A DNA stretch of 64,000 nt, from positions 1,243,501 to 1,307,500 of the forward strand of contig JAILWY010000004.1 in the NCBI GenBank assembly GCA_022113835.1, written 5' to 3'. The notes under the pieces were generated by a model. The model was not told the origin of the DNA. It searched no databases and worked only from the letters and a program-made list of their open reading frames with translations. Shown here in pieces: positions 18,301-29,000 of this stretch. Every line of letters starts with the position of its first letter. Position 1 is the first letter of the stretch. A program made the position numbers and the translations under genes. The DNA is from Atopsyche davidsoni (Eukaryota > Arthropoda > Insecta > Trichoptera > Hydrobiosidae).

Positions 18301-21300
18301 TCTGCTACGCCCAAACCTCGAAAACCATACAGAATAAACAAAATACAGTGTAATATTTCAAAAATAAAACAAGCTAAACTTGAAGCCAGCAATAATTCAA
18401 CTGTACCTAAAAAATCAGAGAATCTTTTGTCTAAGAATGCATCCTTCGTAAAACCTTCATCAAGAAAACCGAAAACACTCTCTACAACAATGAAAAATTT
18501 ATTTGTTGTATTAACACGTGTCGATCAAGCAGAATCCACCAAAGCTCTTAATACACAAGAGGTCGTTTCAAATACTGCAGCGAAGGTTGTGTTGCCAATG
18601 GAACTACAAGTAAGTGTGTCAGTAATGACGCAGACCGAATTCCTCGATCAGACTGAGAATCTCCATTCCACTTCACAATCTCAAAACGAGGCTCAAGAAA
18701 ATCAACATTCTGATTCATCTGTGCAGACACAGTGTGAAACAGAAGAACTACAATCCCACAATGAAGAATCCACAGTATTTGATGTGGTGGAAAAACAACT
18801 TGGTGAAATATTTGAAGAGCCACAATGCCGAGTAGCTGTATTTCACAACAACCTACTAAAAGTTCTGCAAGATAATGATGATCCTCCCAAAAATACATCC
18901 CAGACTGATTTACTTGGAACTCTGCGACCCGACTTAACTGAACATCAGCTGCTTGAAAATACTGTTGAACCTAATCTCATGTCAGTTGAAAAATTAGAAG
19001 ATAATGCATTCGCTGGATCCAAATTGATTACTGAATTAGATTTATTGGAAGAAACACATGAAATTTTATCCACTAAATCAGAACAAACACGAAAAAATTT
19101 ATCTATTGAATTTCAACAAGCTGATTATTCTGAATGGCATCAGGACGGAATGTCTTCACAATCAGAATCACCAGAAAAGCTGCAAAACGTATTATTTGAA
19201 TCCGTCTTAATCCCGATGCAATCTAATCAAGTCTCAATTCAAACACCCGAGAGTGGTTTGCCCAGCGAGTCACATTCTGTATCAAATCAGAAGCTGCCGG
19301 ATTGGTCACAGAAAACGCAGATGGTGCCATTTACTGGTAATCCGTCTCAAGAAGTACTACCACACTCGCCTCGCCCGCAGAGTGCAATAGAAAAAGAACA
19401 TTCACCCGATATATCCCAGTCTGTGTCTGCTAGAGAGCTGAAAAATATGCCAGCTGATCAACCACAGGATAATCACTGTATGGAAATATCCCATAACTTG
19501 TCTGGGAATCGGCAAGGAAAACTCATTCAATCTGATTTTGGCATACTTGCTAAGGAACAGAAATATGTATATGAAGAGTTAGCACAAAACAAACTGTCCA
19601 TACAATCTACACAAGTCCAATCTCAAGCACTATGGCATCAATCTATCTTACCTGAAAAGCATACACCGGGCGTATCCAAACCGCAAGATGTTCTAGTAAA
19701 GCCTGTTTTGGCGAAAAGTCAGAAGGATCATCTATTTAAAGAATCATCACAACCTGGTGTAAATGAAGACTTGCTTCTTTCCTCATTTGAAGAACAATTG
19801 CCACAGACAGCTGAACTGTTTGAAAAGGTAGATGATATTTCAACTAAAGAGCTTCAACTAGATCCGTCGAAAGAAGTAAATGAAAGGCAGCTTGATTCAT
19901 CAGAAAAAGTTTACCATCTCAATGAATCACTAAATATACCAGACTTATCTATAGGACTTGACAATTGTTTAATTAATAACCCGCAAATAGTCAAAGAGTC
20001 AAGTAGAAATGTTTGTGAGGACATATCAGGGACAGGGGGTCATATACAGGGGCCCAACCGACTTGTAAATATAGAAGACACCATGGTTGTTAACTCAATA
20101 CTTCAATCAGGTTTACCAGAATGTCCGTCTGAAGGTTCTGAAATAAGTAAATCTCAAGACCAGAACGATCATTCATCCAATTCAATTCCCTTTAATTTAC
20201 TTTTGTTGAAGGATAAAAATTTATCTAAACATCAACAGGTGTGTAAAGACATATCGCAGTCTAGCTTTCAAATAAAACTGGATTCTAAAAATCTTAATGC
20301 ACCTATTACAAATCTCATGCCAAACGTGCAATCAGAACCGGTAACATTGAATGGTACTTCACAAGTGACATTAGTAGACAATGTTTCTCTATTGACAGAA
20401 ACTCAATCACTGCAGAAAGACACATCCAAGAGTACTTCTCTTTCAAACCAGCCTCACCTTGAACCAGACTCAACTGATAAAATAAATAATAGCTCAACTA
20501 AAGCATCACAGTCCAATCCTCAAATAAAACTCGAACCTGATCAGATTGTGATAATAGAAGATTCTTTATTTTTGAATTGGACAACATTCAGTTTACCGAC
20601 AGACCCAATAGTAGCCCAAGTACCCCAATCTGAGGATATGATCCGAGAACAAAAATCCAGAAGATCTCCATTACATGATGCTTCTCGTCCAATCGATGAG
20701 CTCAATGGCAGAACTAAAGAACCTCTACAAAATAAATGTAATGATGAACTTTTGCCAAGTTCTCAAATTAAACTAGAACCTGATCAAGATGTGCGTAGAG
20801 ATGATGCTTGCTTGAAAACAGAAAACGCTACTGTCACAAACAATATGAGTAGTTTGCCAACAGTATTGGTAAATCCAGAAAGCACACCTCAAGCAGTAGA
20901 AGTCAACAGTACGTCCTGTGATTTGTCTCAGTTGGATCCCACCAAGGAACCTCTATTGAGGGAATCTCAGTTTTTGCAAGAAGAATCTTCTTATATCATT
21001 TTCAATTCTAACGACTCTCTTCAATTTAAAAATGACTTATCAATAAAACTAGAAAATGATGAGAGGCCTCAAGTAAAACTGGAACCTGACCAGCTTGTGC
21101 ATGAACAATCATTACTTTGGAATTGTGCAGAGTTTGGTTTATTGGCAGGTTCAGAAGTTGTGAATAATACTATTTCCATCCGAGAGTCCGACCAATCTTT
21201 ATTGCATGATGCACTTGGGCATGGTTCTCAACCTGACAATCTAGAACAAAGGTCTACAAGCCTTTCTTCACTGCGTTCTTTGCCAAAAGAACTTTTGATT

Positions 21301-24300
21301 TTGGGTAATACATCATCTGCCAAGGAAAAATTTAAAATGTGTAATACCTTACATGACAATTTGCCTCAAAAACAAAAGAATCTATCAGAAACGCACGATG
21401 AACCAAAGAGTTCAATTGATGATCTGGACAATATTCTATCATATGAATTACCATCCAATACTGTGAATTCTATACCATCTGAAGAAGATGAAAACTTATG
21501 CCTAAAATCATCACAGGTCTGCTCCATCGATAAAACCAGACATGGCTTATTTGAGGATGAATATGATAATTCATCTCACGAAGAATTGCATCAACCTTCT
21601 CCGTTCCTAAGCTCGGCAACAAGACGGTATCAAGAACCATTTGAAAGTAATTGTGAAGATTTATCATTAAGTGATGCATCCACAAAACTGGAGTCCGAAC
21701 AGCATCTGTATTTAGTAAATGCTTCATTTAAAGGTGTCTTCGAATGCTTGCAACCTGGATTATTTGGAGAGTTGGATGATAACGCTATGAGTGAATTCTC
21801 TTTGCTTAGTCCAAGTAATGATCTAAAACCAGATAACATATTTGAAACAATGGATAATGTGTTTTCAAACACTATACAGCCTGGTTCTCTTCAAAATTCA
21901 GAACCCAAAACATGTGTAGAACAAATGCCAGATGTAATTGGAATATTCGATAGCATGTCTGCAGAATCGCCTCAGTTAGATGCATCTAAAAATTTGGAGT
22001 CGAAACGGGATATTGTCGATATAAAAGACAGTCCTTTAAAAGAACTGTTGCATTTCAATTTATCAAAAGATAACTCAAAACAAAATACAGAACTAAATCA
22101 GGATATATTTGAAATACACGAAGTATTTCCAAAATCACCACAGACTAGATCATCTAAAAGTCTAAAACCATCTGATGATCTAAATCAAGATAAATTTAAA
22201 ATAGAGAACAGTTCAGTAAGAGAATCGTCACATTTTGATTTACCTAAAAGTTTGGAATCAAAACTGATAACAAAATTAAAACAGGATGTATTGAAAATCC
22301 CAGATACGGTGACTTTAACATCATCAAATTCTGATTCACTCAAAAGTTTTGATGGCATGTTTGAATTACAGGATAGTTTATCACCAAAACCATTACATCT
22401 GTCTAAACCAACTATAAAACTAAATCAAGATTTGACTGAAATACTGGATGATGCATCTGTGAATTCAACACATTCTGATTCATCCAAAAATCTGGAGTCA
22501 GAAGCACTCGGGGAAGTACAAAGAGTTATATTTGCTGTCAATGACAGTATGTCTCCAGAAACAATACAGTTTGATTCTCCTAACTATCAGAAAATCGAAC
22601 TACCAAAACCACCAGGTGAACTACGGGGAAAAATTGATAGATGTGCAAGTGAGGAATTTCCTTTTAAGTTTGCTTTTAAAAACAACACGTCACCCATGCC
22701 CAATGACAAAACACAAGTTGAGCTCGAATGCGCGGATGAGCTAAAACTGTTTGTGCATGGTGATGATAATCAGCATATATCATCTCGAGAAGTAAGAGTA
22801 GAAACTCGGCCTGAAATATCCGATGAAGTAAAATTACCAAAGATTTTGTCAGTAAATACAACAGAAAGAGATGCTAATAAAGCAGAGTTCAAAAGTGCAC
22901 AGGTAATGCCTAGTAGAGAGTTTGTTTCTACTGAAATATCGTCAAAATCAAAAAACAATTATAAATATTTTATTAATTCAGATCCACAAGTTGACGAATT
23001 AGATCTCGGTCCATTTGTAGAACTTCAAAACTTATATCTCCAGTCAAGTCACCTAAAACCCCGCCTTTATAAAATAGAATCAAGTTCTGGTTATATTGAT
23101 GAAACAGTGATGAAGTCGTATGTGGAAATACAACCTGAATTATACATGAAAAATAATGCTGATCTTTCTATTGAACAGATTGAGGCGTTCAAAGAAATAA
23201 TTCACAATGAGAAAAATTATAGTTTGGTTGAAAATGAGAAGATAAAAATGCATGGATTCGAAAGAATGCAGCTTTGGAGTCCGTCTAGAATAAAGCTGCG
23301 TAATATACACACATCATCGCTGGTGATGCTGTGGAACCCATCTAGATTTGAGAAATGTATATCAACTCAGACACCCAAACCAGCGTCATCCCTGAAGAAT
23401 GCGAAAAGCCCCCTTTTCCAGCTATGGAATCCATCTAAATTCGAGTGGTGTGAAACACCAATGCTCAAGCCAGTGTCGACTCAAAAAAATGTAAAAAGTC
23501 CCCCAACCAGGTTATGGAATCCATGTAAATTGAAGCAGCGTTATACACAGGGGTCCAAACGGAAGTTATCTCGAAACAAAGTGAAAGATCATCCAATCTC
23601 TAAACACAAGTCGTCTCAATCGGAGCATTGTTCAACTCAAACCCCTGAACGAAGGTCATCTCCAAATAAATCAATGGATCCTCAAACTACAGAACGAAAG
23701 TCATTCCTAAGTGAAGTAAAAGATATACCAATTTCCCAACTGAAAGCATCTACATCGAAACAGTGTATAATGGATGCAGGATCACCGAAATTACCTCAAA
23801 ATACAATTAGTCCTCCCCAGTTTGAAAAAGACACCAAATATTTACCTGCTATGCACAAACAAGACGGCTTAAAACGGCCGTCATCTCCAAATCTAAGTGA
23901 TCCCATAACCCAACAATCGATGATATCTACAATCACAAGTACACCACAAGTAATTAAACCAGTTGGATCTGTTTTTGAGCCAGTGGTAGAAATGTCAAAG
24001 GAACCACCCAAACCATCAGTCAGACCATTCACCTTGAAAAAACTTACAGTACTATTAGAAAGAAAAAACATTTTTACACCACACAATGTTTTAGAGCAAG
24101 AAGAGTCAGAGTCAATGCTATCTACAAATGTGAAGACTGATCAAAATACACTGCACACGCAGTTGAAACAATCCGGTTTTTCCCATCCCTATAAGTGCCA
24201 GCCAATGTTGCAAGATAATGTAAGACCTCCGGTTACTACAAGAGCACAGCCTACCAAAAAACCATGGCGTGGTGAAAATATAAGCATCACAATGCCCTCG

Positions 24301-26016
24301 ATCTTTCCAGTACCACAAGATAACGCGATATATCAATTAACAAGATCACAAAATATACTAATACCACAGATTCCAGTATCTCAGGCTGCCATCAGACCAA
24401 CCACTGTTTCAAGTCCGAAAATTATAATAACACCCGAGGATATACCAAGACTACAAATTATCCCAAAAACACAGCATATTACAGCATCCCAGGCTATTGT
24501 AAGACAACAAGTTAGTACAAAAGATCATTTTGCTTCAACGCTCACGGTTACAACAAATCCTCAAGAGAGCATAATACCACAGTTTGATTTAATAACGCAG
24601 GGTAATAGACAACAAACTACTCAAAGACCTCAGATTACACAGGTTACCCCAAGTAGTCAGCTTGTTGAAATCCCTCAGGTTACAAAAAAATTGCATAAAA
24701 GTATCAACCCACAACCTATTTCAAGACTGCTGGCTACCATTGAATCACAAGGTACCAAGAGACCTCAAATTAACTGGATACAACAGGGTACTACAAAACC
24801 CAAGACATTAATTGAATCGCAAGCTAAAGCAAGACCTCAGCTAGCTACAAATCCTCAAACTACTAGTGAATCACAAATAAGAGAAAAACCTCAGCCCACT
24901 TCAGAACTCCAAGTTACCACTGGAATACAAGCTGCTGCAAGATCTCAGGCCACTATCGATCCCCAGACAACTACTGAATCACAAATTCGAGAAAAACTTC
25001 AGTCTTCTTCAATATCACAGACTTTTACTAAATCACAACTTGGAGAAAAACTTCTGCCCATTACAAAACCCCTGACTTCTACTGGAACACAGTCTGGAGA
25101 AAAACTTCAGCCTGCTGCAAAAACCCAGTCTTCAGTTGAACCACAAGCTGGAGTAATACTTCAGCCTACTATGAAACCCGGGACTCTTACTGAATCACAA
25201 GTGGGAGAAAAACTTCTGCCCATTACAAAACCCCTGACTTCTACTGGAACACAGTCTGGAGAAAAACTTCAGCCTGTTACAAAAACCCAGACTTCAGTTG
25301 AACCACAAGCTGGAGTAATACCTCAGCCTACTACGAAACCTAAGACTCTTACTAAATCACAAGTCGGAGAAAAACTTCTGCCCATTACAAAACCCCTTAC
25401 TTCTACTGGAACACAATCTCGAGATAAACTTCAGCCTGCTACAAAAACCCCGACTTCTGTTGAATCACAAGCTGGAGTAATACCTCAGCCTGCTATGAAA
25501 CCTAAGACTCTTACTAAATCACAAGTTGGAGAAAAACTTCTGCCCATTACAAAACCCCTGACTTCTACTGGAACACAAGCTGCTACTGGAATAAAAGCTG
25601 CTGCAAGACCTCAGTCTAGTGAAAATCTCCAGGTTGCCACTGGAACACATTCTGCTGTAAGAAATCAGCCTATCCTAACACACTCTCTGAATAACGCTAG
25701 AACAAGACCTCAATATTCTATAGAAACACAAATTACTTCTGGATCAAATGCTGGATCAAGATTTCAGTTAAGACCCGTATCTGGCATCGGGCGACAGACC
25801 AGCACAATGTTACCAACCCATGAATTTATGCCTAGGATTTTTGCTAGACCTCCATTTTATGGATATATGCCTCAACAACCTTATTTTACTAGACCACCAC
25901 CCTATAGGCCAGAGTTCGCTGCTCGGTATCATGGACAAAACATGTACAACCCACCACCAAATTATCAAAGTAATTACAGACCATGGAATTATGATCAAAG
26001 ATTTAATGAAGACTGA
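15367..26016 (+). CDS. Giant in-frame C-terminal extension of the chromatin protein (3,549 codons)
   Basis: A single uninterrupted frame continuous with the BAH exon frame, ending RFNED-TGA. It is Ser/Pro/Lys/Gln/Asn-rich and looks largely disordered, with no enzyme domain seen. It has a basic cluster KRSKKRRKRVQRRKSE (about 16290-16337, nuclear-localisation-like). Five sumoylation-type I/V-K-x-E/D motifs lie at 20272-21085, three of them in I/VKLEPDQ. Acidic repeats of the LNQD...S..D type lie at about 22090-22500, and four L-W-N/S-P motifs at 23272-23523. A Gln/Thr/Pro-rich tail contains a 54-residue tandem repeat, and a Pro/Tyr/Arg-rich end follows (PYRPEFAARYHGQNMYNPPP). Codon third positions are AT-rich, unlike the GC-rich upstream exons, with the change near 15.5 kb. 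Human family members end just after the BAH domain, so this would be a lineage-specific addition. A separate gene with its own hidden first exon is the main alternative. Confidence 0.75.
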   Translation, partial: REPPEELPLDPPDQPPEGPDQCNRSPSPDSALFICSPINFLSTPEPDSCEDPEDSDHPEPDSDPDVSDKSETFYLNIELSPNRRHIFLSGSSIILKSSTAFLANENGDFEEIPLSCTNADDDVSRSISPMPLISSLSTSVTTSCSESPYFSDRFLNSPYILESDNESSHVPLNIDMSRLSINLQNTLSKKLFGREDSKLSKGSEQCDSPGPQPRPSGENLNVEDKALSECTVRHLFEPKKLEEIISKPEINLTNNPDPESRCNDSYDEIILLSYSNESSPPSDNNDKDYLCESSVVSTTSSYRSYCFKRSKKRRKRVQRRKSESEVLDKTAKKIKAQGKKQRNRLSENDQSDSSPLTKNIPVSCCDACEKSQMEMNKSHQSKLKMEKSTQNPKLSGDNDTKVSRNKKQRAKLGMKTSSQNKVLSGNNDNKVLPEISKIGSFAIISASNFKTCEKPPCLDIDKTRRSKPEIKKSSKYLKPSGTKVLPEMSIVARPCTSQLTQSSAMIPLSYFKTSVSLHTDLDELQKSKPEMEKSFRNSETAESDANETLPLETESSIGISASHCETSENPRAGLNITQISKQKKKLIYTNDMPSFPEVSAISLSSTQAASSGSPENPKLDKEASFQYMEPSNTNYTEDIPKTSFFPLSSMSPSRERPSFVISASPCEISKNPKAALNKTQMSKLEMETISQNCDSNETPSLSEKFIVKPSEAESSATISSSHSKTLQDLQVKQSELKMKMSSQFPETADDSDTDALSEIYPSYMYPPYMSPAQADITGMACSLHSVTSVASQAELSAMTTLQNSEPENTENCEACNIAQPGLNNITKVPPEPPLESSMNQQSCLNLGDESEVMEILQLAQTEPLESGAPKKLHPTVFFHPQSSLNALKRSAKNLLPRRKKQSVSKKFSGLNKNTWKAALKKKQTIFINKTNAMASSDTQTVPQNFQPNQPARQELKAHAEKPVKQGTSKKRQTPKKPTSATPKPRKPYRINKIQCNISKIKQAKLEASNNSTVPKKSENLLSKNASFVKPSSRKPKTLSTTMKNLFVVLTRVDQAESTKALNTQEVVSNTAAKVVLPMELQVSVSVMTQTEFLDQTENLHSTSQSQNEAQENQHSDSSVQTQCETEELQSHNEESTVFDVVEKQLGEIFEEPQCRVAVFHNNLLKVLQDNDDPPKNTSQTDLLGTLRPDLTEHQLLENTVEPNLMSVEKLEDNAFAGSKLITELDLLEETHEILSTKSEQTRKNLSIEFQQADYSEWHQDGMSSQSESPEKLQNVLFESVLIPMQSNQVSIQTPESGLPSESHSVSNQKLPDWSQKTQMVPFTGNPSQEVLPHSPRPQSAIEKEHSPDISQSVSARELKNMPADQPQDNHCMEISHNLSGNRQGKLIQSDFGILAKEQKYVYEELAQNKLSIQSTQVQSQALWHQSILPEKHTPGVSKPQDVLVKPVLAKSQKDHLFKESSQPGVNEDLLLSSFEEQLPQTAELFEKVDDISTKELQLDPSKEVNERQLDSSEKVYHLNESLNIPDLSIGLDNCLINNPQIVKESSRNVCEDISGTGGHIQGPNRLVNIEDTMVVNSILQSGLPECPSEGSEISKSQDQNDHSSNSIPFNLLLLKDKNLSKHQQVCKDISQSSFQIKLDSKNLNAPITNLMPNVQSEPVTLNGTSQVTLVDNVSLLTETQSLQKDTSKSTSLSNQPHLEPDSTDKINNSSTKASQSNPQIKLEPDQIVIIEDSLFLNWTTFSLPTDPIVAQVPQSEDMIREQKSRRSPLHDASRPIDELNGRTKEPLQNKCNDELLPSSQIKLEPDQDVRRDDACLKTENATVTNNMSSLPTVLVNPESTPQAVEVNSTSCDLSQLDPTKEPLLRESQFLQEESSYIIFNSNDSLQFKNDLSIKLENDERPQVKLEPDQLVHEQSLLWNCAEFGLLAGSEVVNNTISIRESDQSLLHDALGHGSQPDNLEQRSTSLSSLRSLPKELLILGNTSSAKEKFKMCNTLHDNLPQKQKNLSETHDEPKSSIDDLDNILSYELPSNTVNSIPSEEDENLCLKSSQVCSIDKTRHGLFEDEYDNSSHEELHQPSPFLSSATRRYQEPFESNCEDLSLSDASTKLESEQHLYLVNASFKGVFECLQPGLFGELDDNAMSEFSLLSPSNDLKPDNIFETMDNVFSNTIQPGSLQNSEPKTCVEQMPDVIGIFDSMSAESPQLDASKNLESKRDIVDIKDSPLKELLHFNLSKDNSKQNTELNQDIFEIHEVFPKSPQTRSSKSLKPSDDLNQDKFKIENSSVRESSHFDLPKSLESKLITKLKQDVLKIPDTVTLTSSNSDSLKSFDGMFELQDSLSPKPLHLSKPTIKLNQDLTEILDDASVNSTHSDSSKNLESEALGEVQRVIFAVNDSMSPETIQFDSPNYQKIELPKPPGELRGKIDRCASEEFPFKFAFKNNTSPMPNDKTQVELECADELKLFVHGDDNQHISSREVRVETRPEISDEVKLPKILSVNTTERDANKAEFKSAQVMPSREFVSTEISSKSKNNYKYFINSDPQVDELDLGPFVELQNLYLQSSHLKPRLYKIESSSGYIDETVMKSYVEIQPELYMKNNADLSIEQIEAFKEIIHNEKNYSLVENEKIKMHGFERMQLWSPSRIKLRNIHTSSLVMLWNPSRFEKCISTQTPKPASSLKNAKSPLFQLWNPSKFEWCETPMLKPVSTQKNVKSPPTRLWNPCKLKQRYTQGSKRKLSRNKVKDHPISKHKSSQSEHCSTQTPERRSSPNKSMDPQTTERKSFLSEVKDIPISQLKASTSKQCIMDAGSPKLPQNTISPPQFEKDTKYLPAMHKQDGLKRPSSPNLSDPITQQSMISTITSTPQVIKPVGSVFEPVVEMSKEPPKPSVRPFTLKKLTVLLERKNIFTPHNVLEQEESESMLSTNVKTDQNTLHTQLKQSGFSHPYKCQPMLQDNVRPPVTTRAQPTKKPWRGENISITMPSIFPVPQDNAIYQLTRSQNILIPQIPVSQAAIRPTTVSSPKIIITPEDIPRLQIIPKTQHITASQAIVRQQVSTKDHFASTLTVTTNPQESIIPQFDLITQGNRQQTTQRPQITQVTPSSQLVEIPQVTKKLHKSINPQPISRLLATIESQGTKRPQINWIQQGTTKPKTLIESQAKARPQLATNPQTTSESQIREKPQPTSELQVTTGIQAAARSQATIDPQTTTESQIREKLQSSSISQTFTKSQLGEKLLPITKPLTSTGTQSGEKLQPAAKTQSSVEPQAGVILQPTMKPGTLTESQVGEKLLPITKPLTSTGTQSGEKLQPVTKTQTSVEPQAGVIPQPTTKPKTLTKSQVGEKLLPITKPLTSTGTQSRDKLQPATKTPTSVESQAGVIPQPAMKPKTLTKSQVGEKLLPITKPLTSTGTQAATGIKAAARPQSSENLQVATGTHSAVRNQPILTHSLNNARTRPQYSIETQITSGSNAGSRFQLRPVSGIGRQTSTMLPTHEFMPRIFARPPFYGYMPQQPYFTRPPPYRPEFAARYHGQNMYNPPPNYQSNYRPWNYDQRFNED
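25021..25580 (+). repeat. 162-bp (54-codon) tandem repeat within the extension
   Basis: The block GEKLLPITKPLTSTGTQ begins at 25042, 25204, 25366 and 25528, exactly 162 bp apart each time, so the period is a whole number of codons. Each unit also contains a SGEKLQPxxKTxxSVEPQAG segment and a QPxMKPxTLTxSQ segment. About 3.3 units are present. A looser, older version with ESQIREK motifs precedes it (24870-25010). Confidence 0.95.
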
Positions 26017-29000
26017 ACTTGTTTGGCTAATAATTATATTTGATCACCTGATACTTAGATAAATTAAAGTAATCTAGAAAGAATTAGATCATCAAAGTAT
26101 CACAAGTATCTTTACATTGACATTGGCATTTATGGTTTTAATTTCAATTGAAGTAATCTAGATACAAATAAGACAAATATCAACAGATCAATATTGTCAG
26201 GGCACATAACTTAGATCTATTGAAACTATCAATCAGCGATTACCGGATACATCTATAAATTGAAGTAATTTAGATAAATCAAGTATCTATAGATCAACAT
26301 TGGAATATGTTATATTTAATCACTAGATTGAAGAAATCTACACATTGAATTCATTACAAATTGGGAAATCAAAACCAACGAATTGAATTACCAGATGAAT
26401 CAAACCAAATAAATCAAATGAAGCAAATCAAAACTCTACCAGGCTGTTGGCGAGAACATTGACAACACCAAACGATCAACACCTTCAACCACAATCAGGT
26501 TAAATATGTCTAATACTCACCCAACAGCAAAAACTTCTATGAGCGAAAGTGATAAGGCTTATCCACAAGTCACTAACTAATATGAAGCTTGTGTTTCGAG
26601 CACTTTTGTCATCTCTAATATTTATATTTATCATATTTTAGACGAGTTACATGACAAATCATTAGAATACCTGAATTGCGAGTACTTTAATGTCTTTTTA
26701 AAAATATCTGAATGTGTAGCAGATTGGCTTTGTTGTCCATTTGTTAATCCTAAGCACTAGAAGTATTTCAATGTCACTTATAAAAATATTTCCAAATCTG
26801 ATGAAAATATTTTGTAAATGTGTTCTGGTTTTTTTTTGTTTATTTTTTTTGAGCAGATTATTGTTTCTTTTTCAACTTAGTATCGGATACTTAAAATACG
26901 TTTAGTTGTATTTTGATTTAAAAATAAGCTAAAGAAGAATATTGTATAAATATTATCTTACTAAACATATATTTTTATTTTATCACATAGTTATCTTTAA
27001 AGTAATATTGCTGTGACTCTTCTTATAAGTATTAAGTGATAATGAATGGATAGGTTTCTTTATACCTAATATGTATACTATGAACGAAAGTGTAGAGTAT
27101 TAATCTATTAATGTGATGAAATAGATTTTCTACCCTTCTAAATCCATTAGAATGAGACTTAATGTCAAAAGCACAATCCCTTCTTTTATACGTCTGAGGC
27201 CCCGCTAGAAGTGATTGATTGTAGCTAGCATGAGTGTTTCAGCTCGCTGTGGATCGCTTGGTGGAAGGGATTCGTCCAGTTTAGGAATTGTTTCTGGTTT
27301 GTAGCATTGGAAAGCTAGCACTTATCTTATTTCTTCTATTTGCACTAACAAACAATGTATTGGGACCAGTCCAACTTTGTTGGCTGATAATTAACCAAAG
27401 TTTGAATTGAACACGCCTAGGAAGAATTTAAACGTGCTGTATTTGATTAAAAGTCATTATTTGAGGAGCCGAAGGCAATGAAGACACACCTAATGTTAAT
27501 TGGGTGTATCTTTTGATGCCCGGGCACTCATCTTGCTTGCGTGCGGCCTCAGACTCAGCATTCTGGGTGTTAGGTTAGATTTAGTATATTAAGCAAACGT
27601 ATTGCTGATAAATATAATACTTCTTCATTATATATATACATATATATACTAGATTAGGCTTAGTGGAAGATTTGTAATTTTGTACTTAAGATCATTTTTA
27701 ATCATTGGGAATTGACGAATTGGGATGGAATATCAAAGTATATTTTTGTATGTGTTTATATAAACCTCTAGCCGGTGCAGTAGAATGAATCGTGATCGGA
27801 ATAGACTGTTTTTTTGTATTGGACGAGATGAGAATTGAAAGTAAGAGGATTTTTTATAAATATATACATTTGGAAATTGTGTACATTTGATACGTATGTG
27901 ATTTGTAAAATGGGTAAAGAAGGTTTCTAAATTTATTCATAAGTTTTTTTCGATATAATTATTTTATATTTTTAATTTTCTAAATGTATTATATGTGGAC
28001 ATATTGTCGCAGTATTAATTTTTGAATGAAAAGTATTTAATTCATGATAGAGACGATTCGTAATTTGCTTTTTATTTAATTATAAGTTCCAATATACGCG
28101 TTCATCCAGACATGCTTACAAGCACTTGAGTTGCTCTATTTCAAATAAATAATCAAATTGTAAAATATATAAAAATTTTGTGCATCATATTGCACTGATA
28201 AGTTCTTCCAACACGCTGTAAATATTTAAAAATTATTTTTGATTGTTATAAGATTTTTTTCATACCAATGAGAAAGAAATCAGTCAGGTGACATTACCTT
28301 TGAGTGGGAAAATCACGAGTTTAGAGTATTTTTTACATTGAGCTTGAATTGTTTGTAAGTATGCTAGATCAACCCGTATGTGCTGCATTGTCCTGTATCA
28401 ACCTGTGAATATTGTATAGATACTATAGTCTCTTGTAACGGTAAAGTTCAGTGTTACGTGTTCTTGTCAGTGTATTGTATATTTTAATATTTGTATGAAA
28501 AGTGAGACGTCCTCACGGTCCTTCTTGTCAAAGCGTTTTGGAAAACAAATTTAATTAAGAAAGCAGGGTTTTATCTAGCTATCTTAGTCATAAACCTCTG
28601 GTCATAGAAACAAAATTTATTTAAATCACGAGTAATATATATTTTTTTTACATAGCTGTAGTGTGAAAAATTCAAATTTAATATTATGCAACATTGAGTT
28701 AATGCACACATGAGGCAAGATTTATGCTTGCAAAACGTATTTCAATTTCATTTTTAAATATACGCCACATTTGTGTGTCTAAAGTCGTTCACATCTACAG
28801 ATATTAAATTCACGAAATTGTCAGATAATAATCATGTCAGACATAGATAAATTTCTCAGTCGTCTATACTTAAAAATATTTCGCCATATACTAATGATGA
28901 TTTTTTCTATTTATTATTATATTTTTCATCATTTGAATCATTCAGTATCTATTTTATTTTTCTGCATAAACTGCATCAATTTTTCACTAATCATGACTTA

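Noticed and set aside
15391..26016. Separate gene starting at a TTG at 15391
   Set aside because: TTG is not a usual start in insects, and the frame is already open back to 15367 and continuous with the BAH exon apart from one TAG. The first in-frame ATG is only at 15754.
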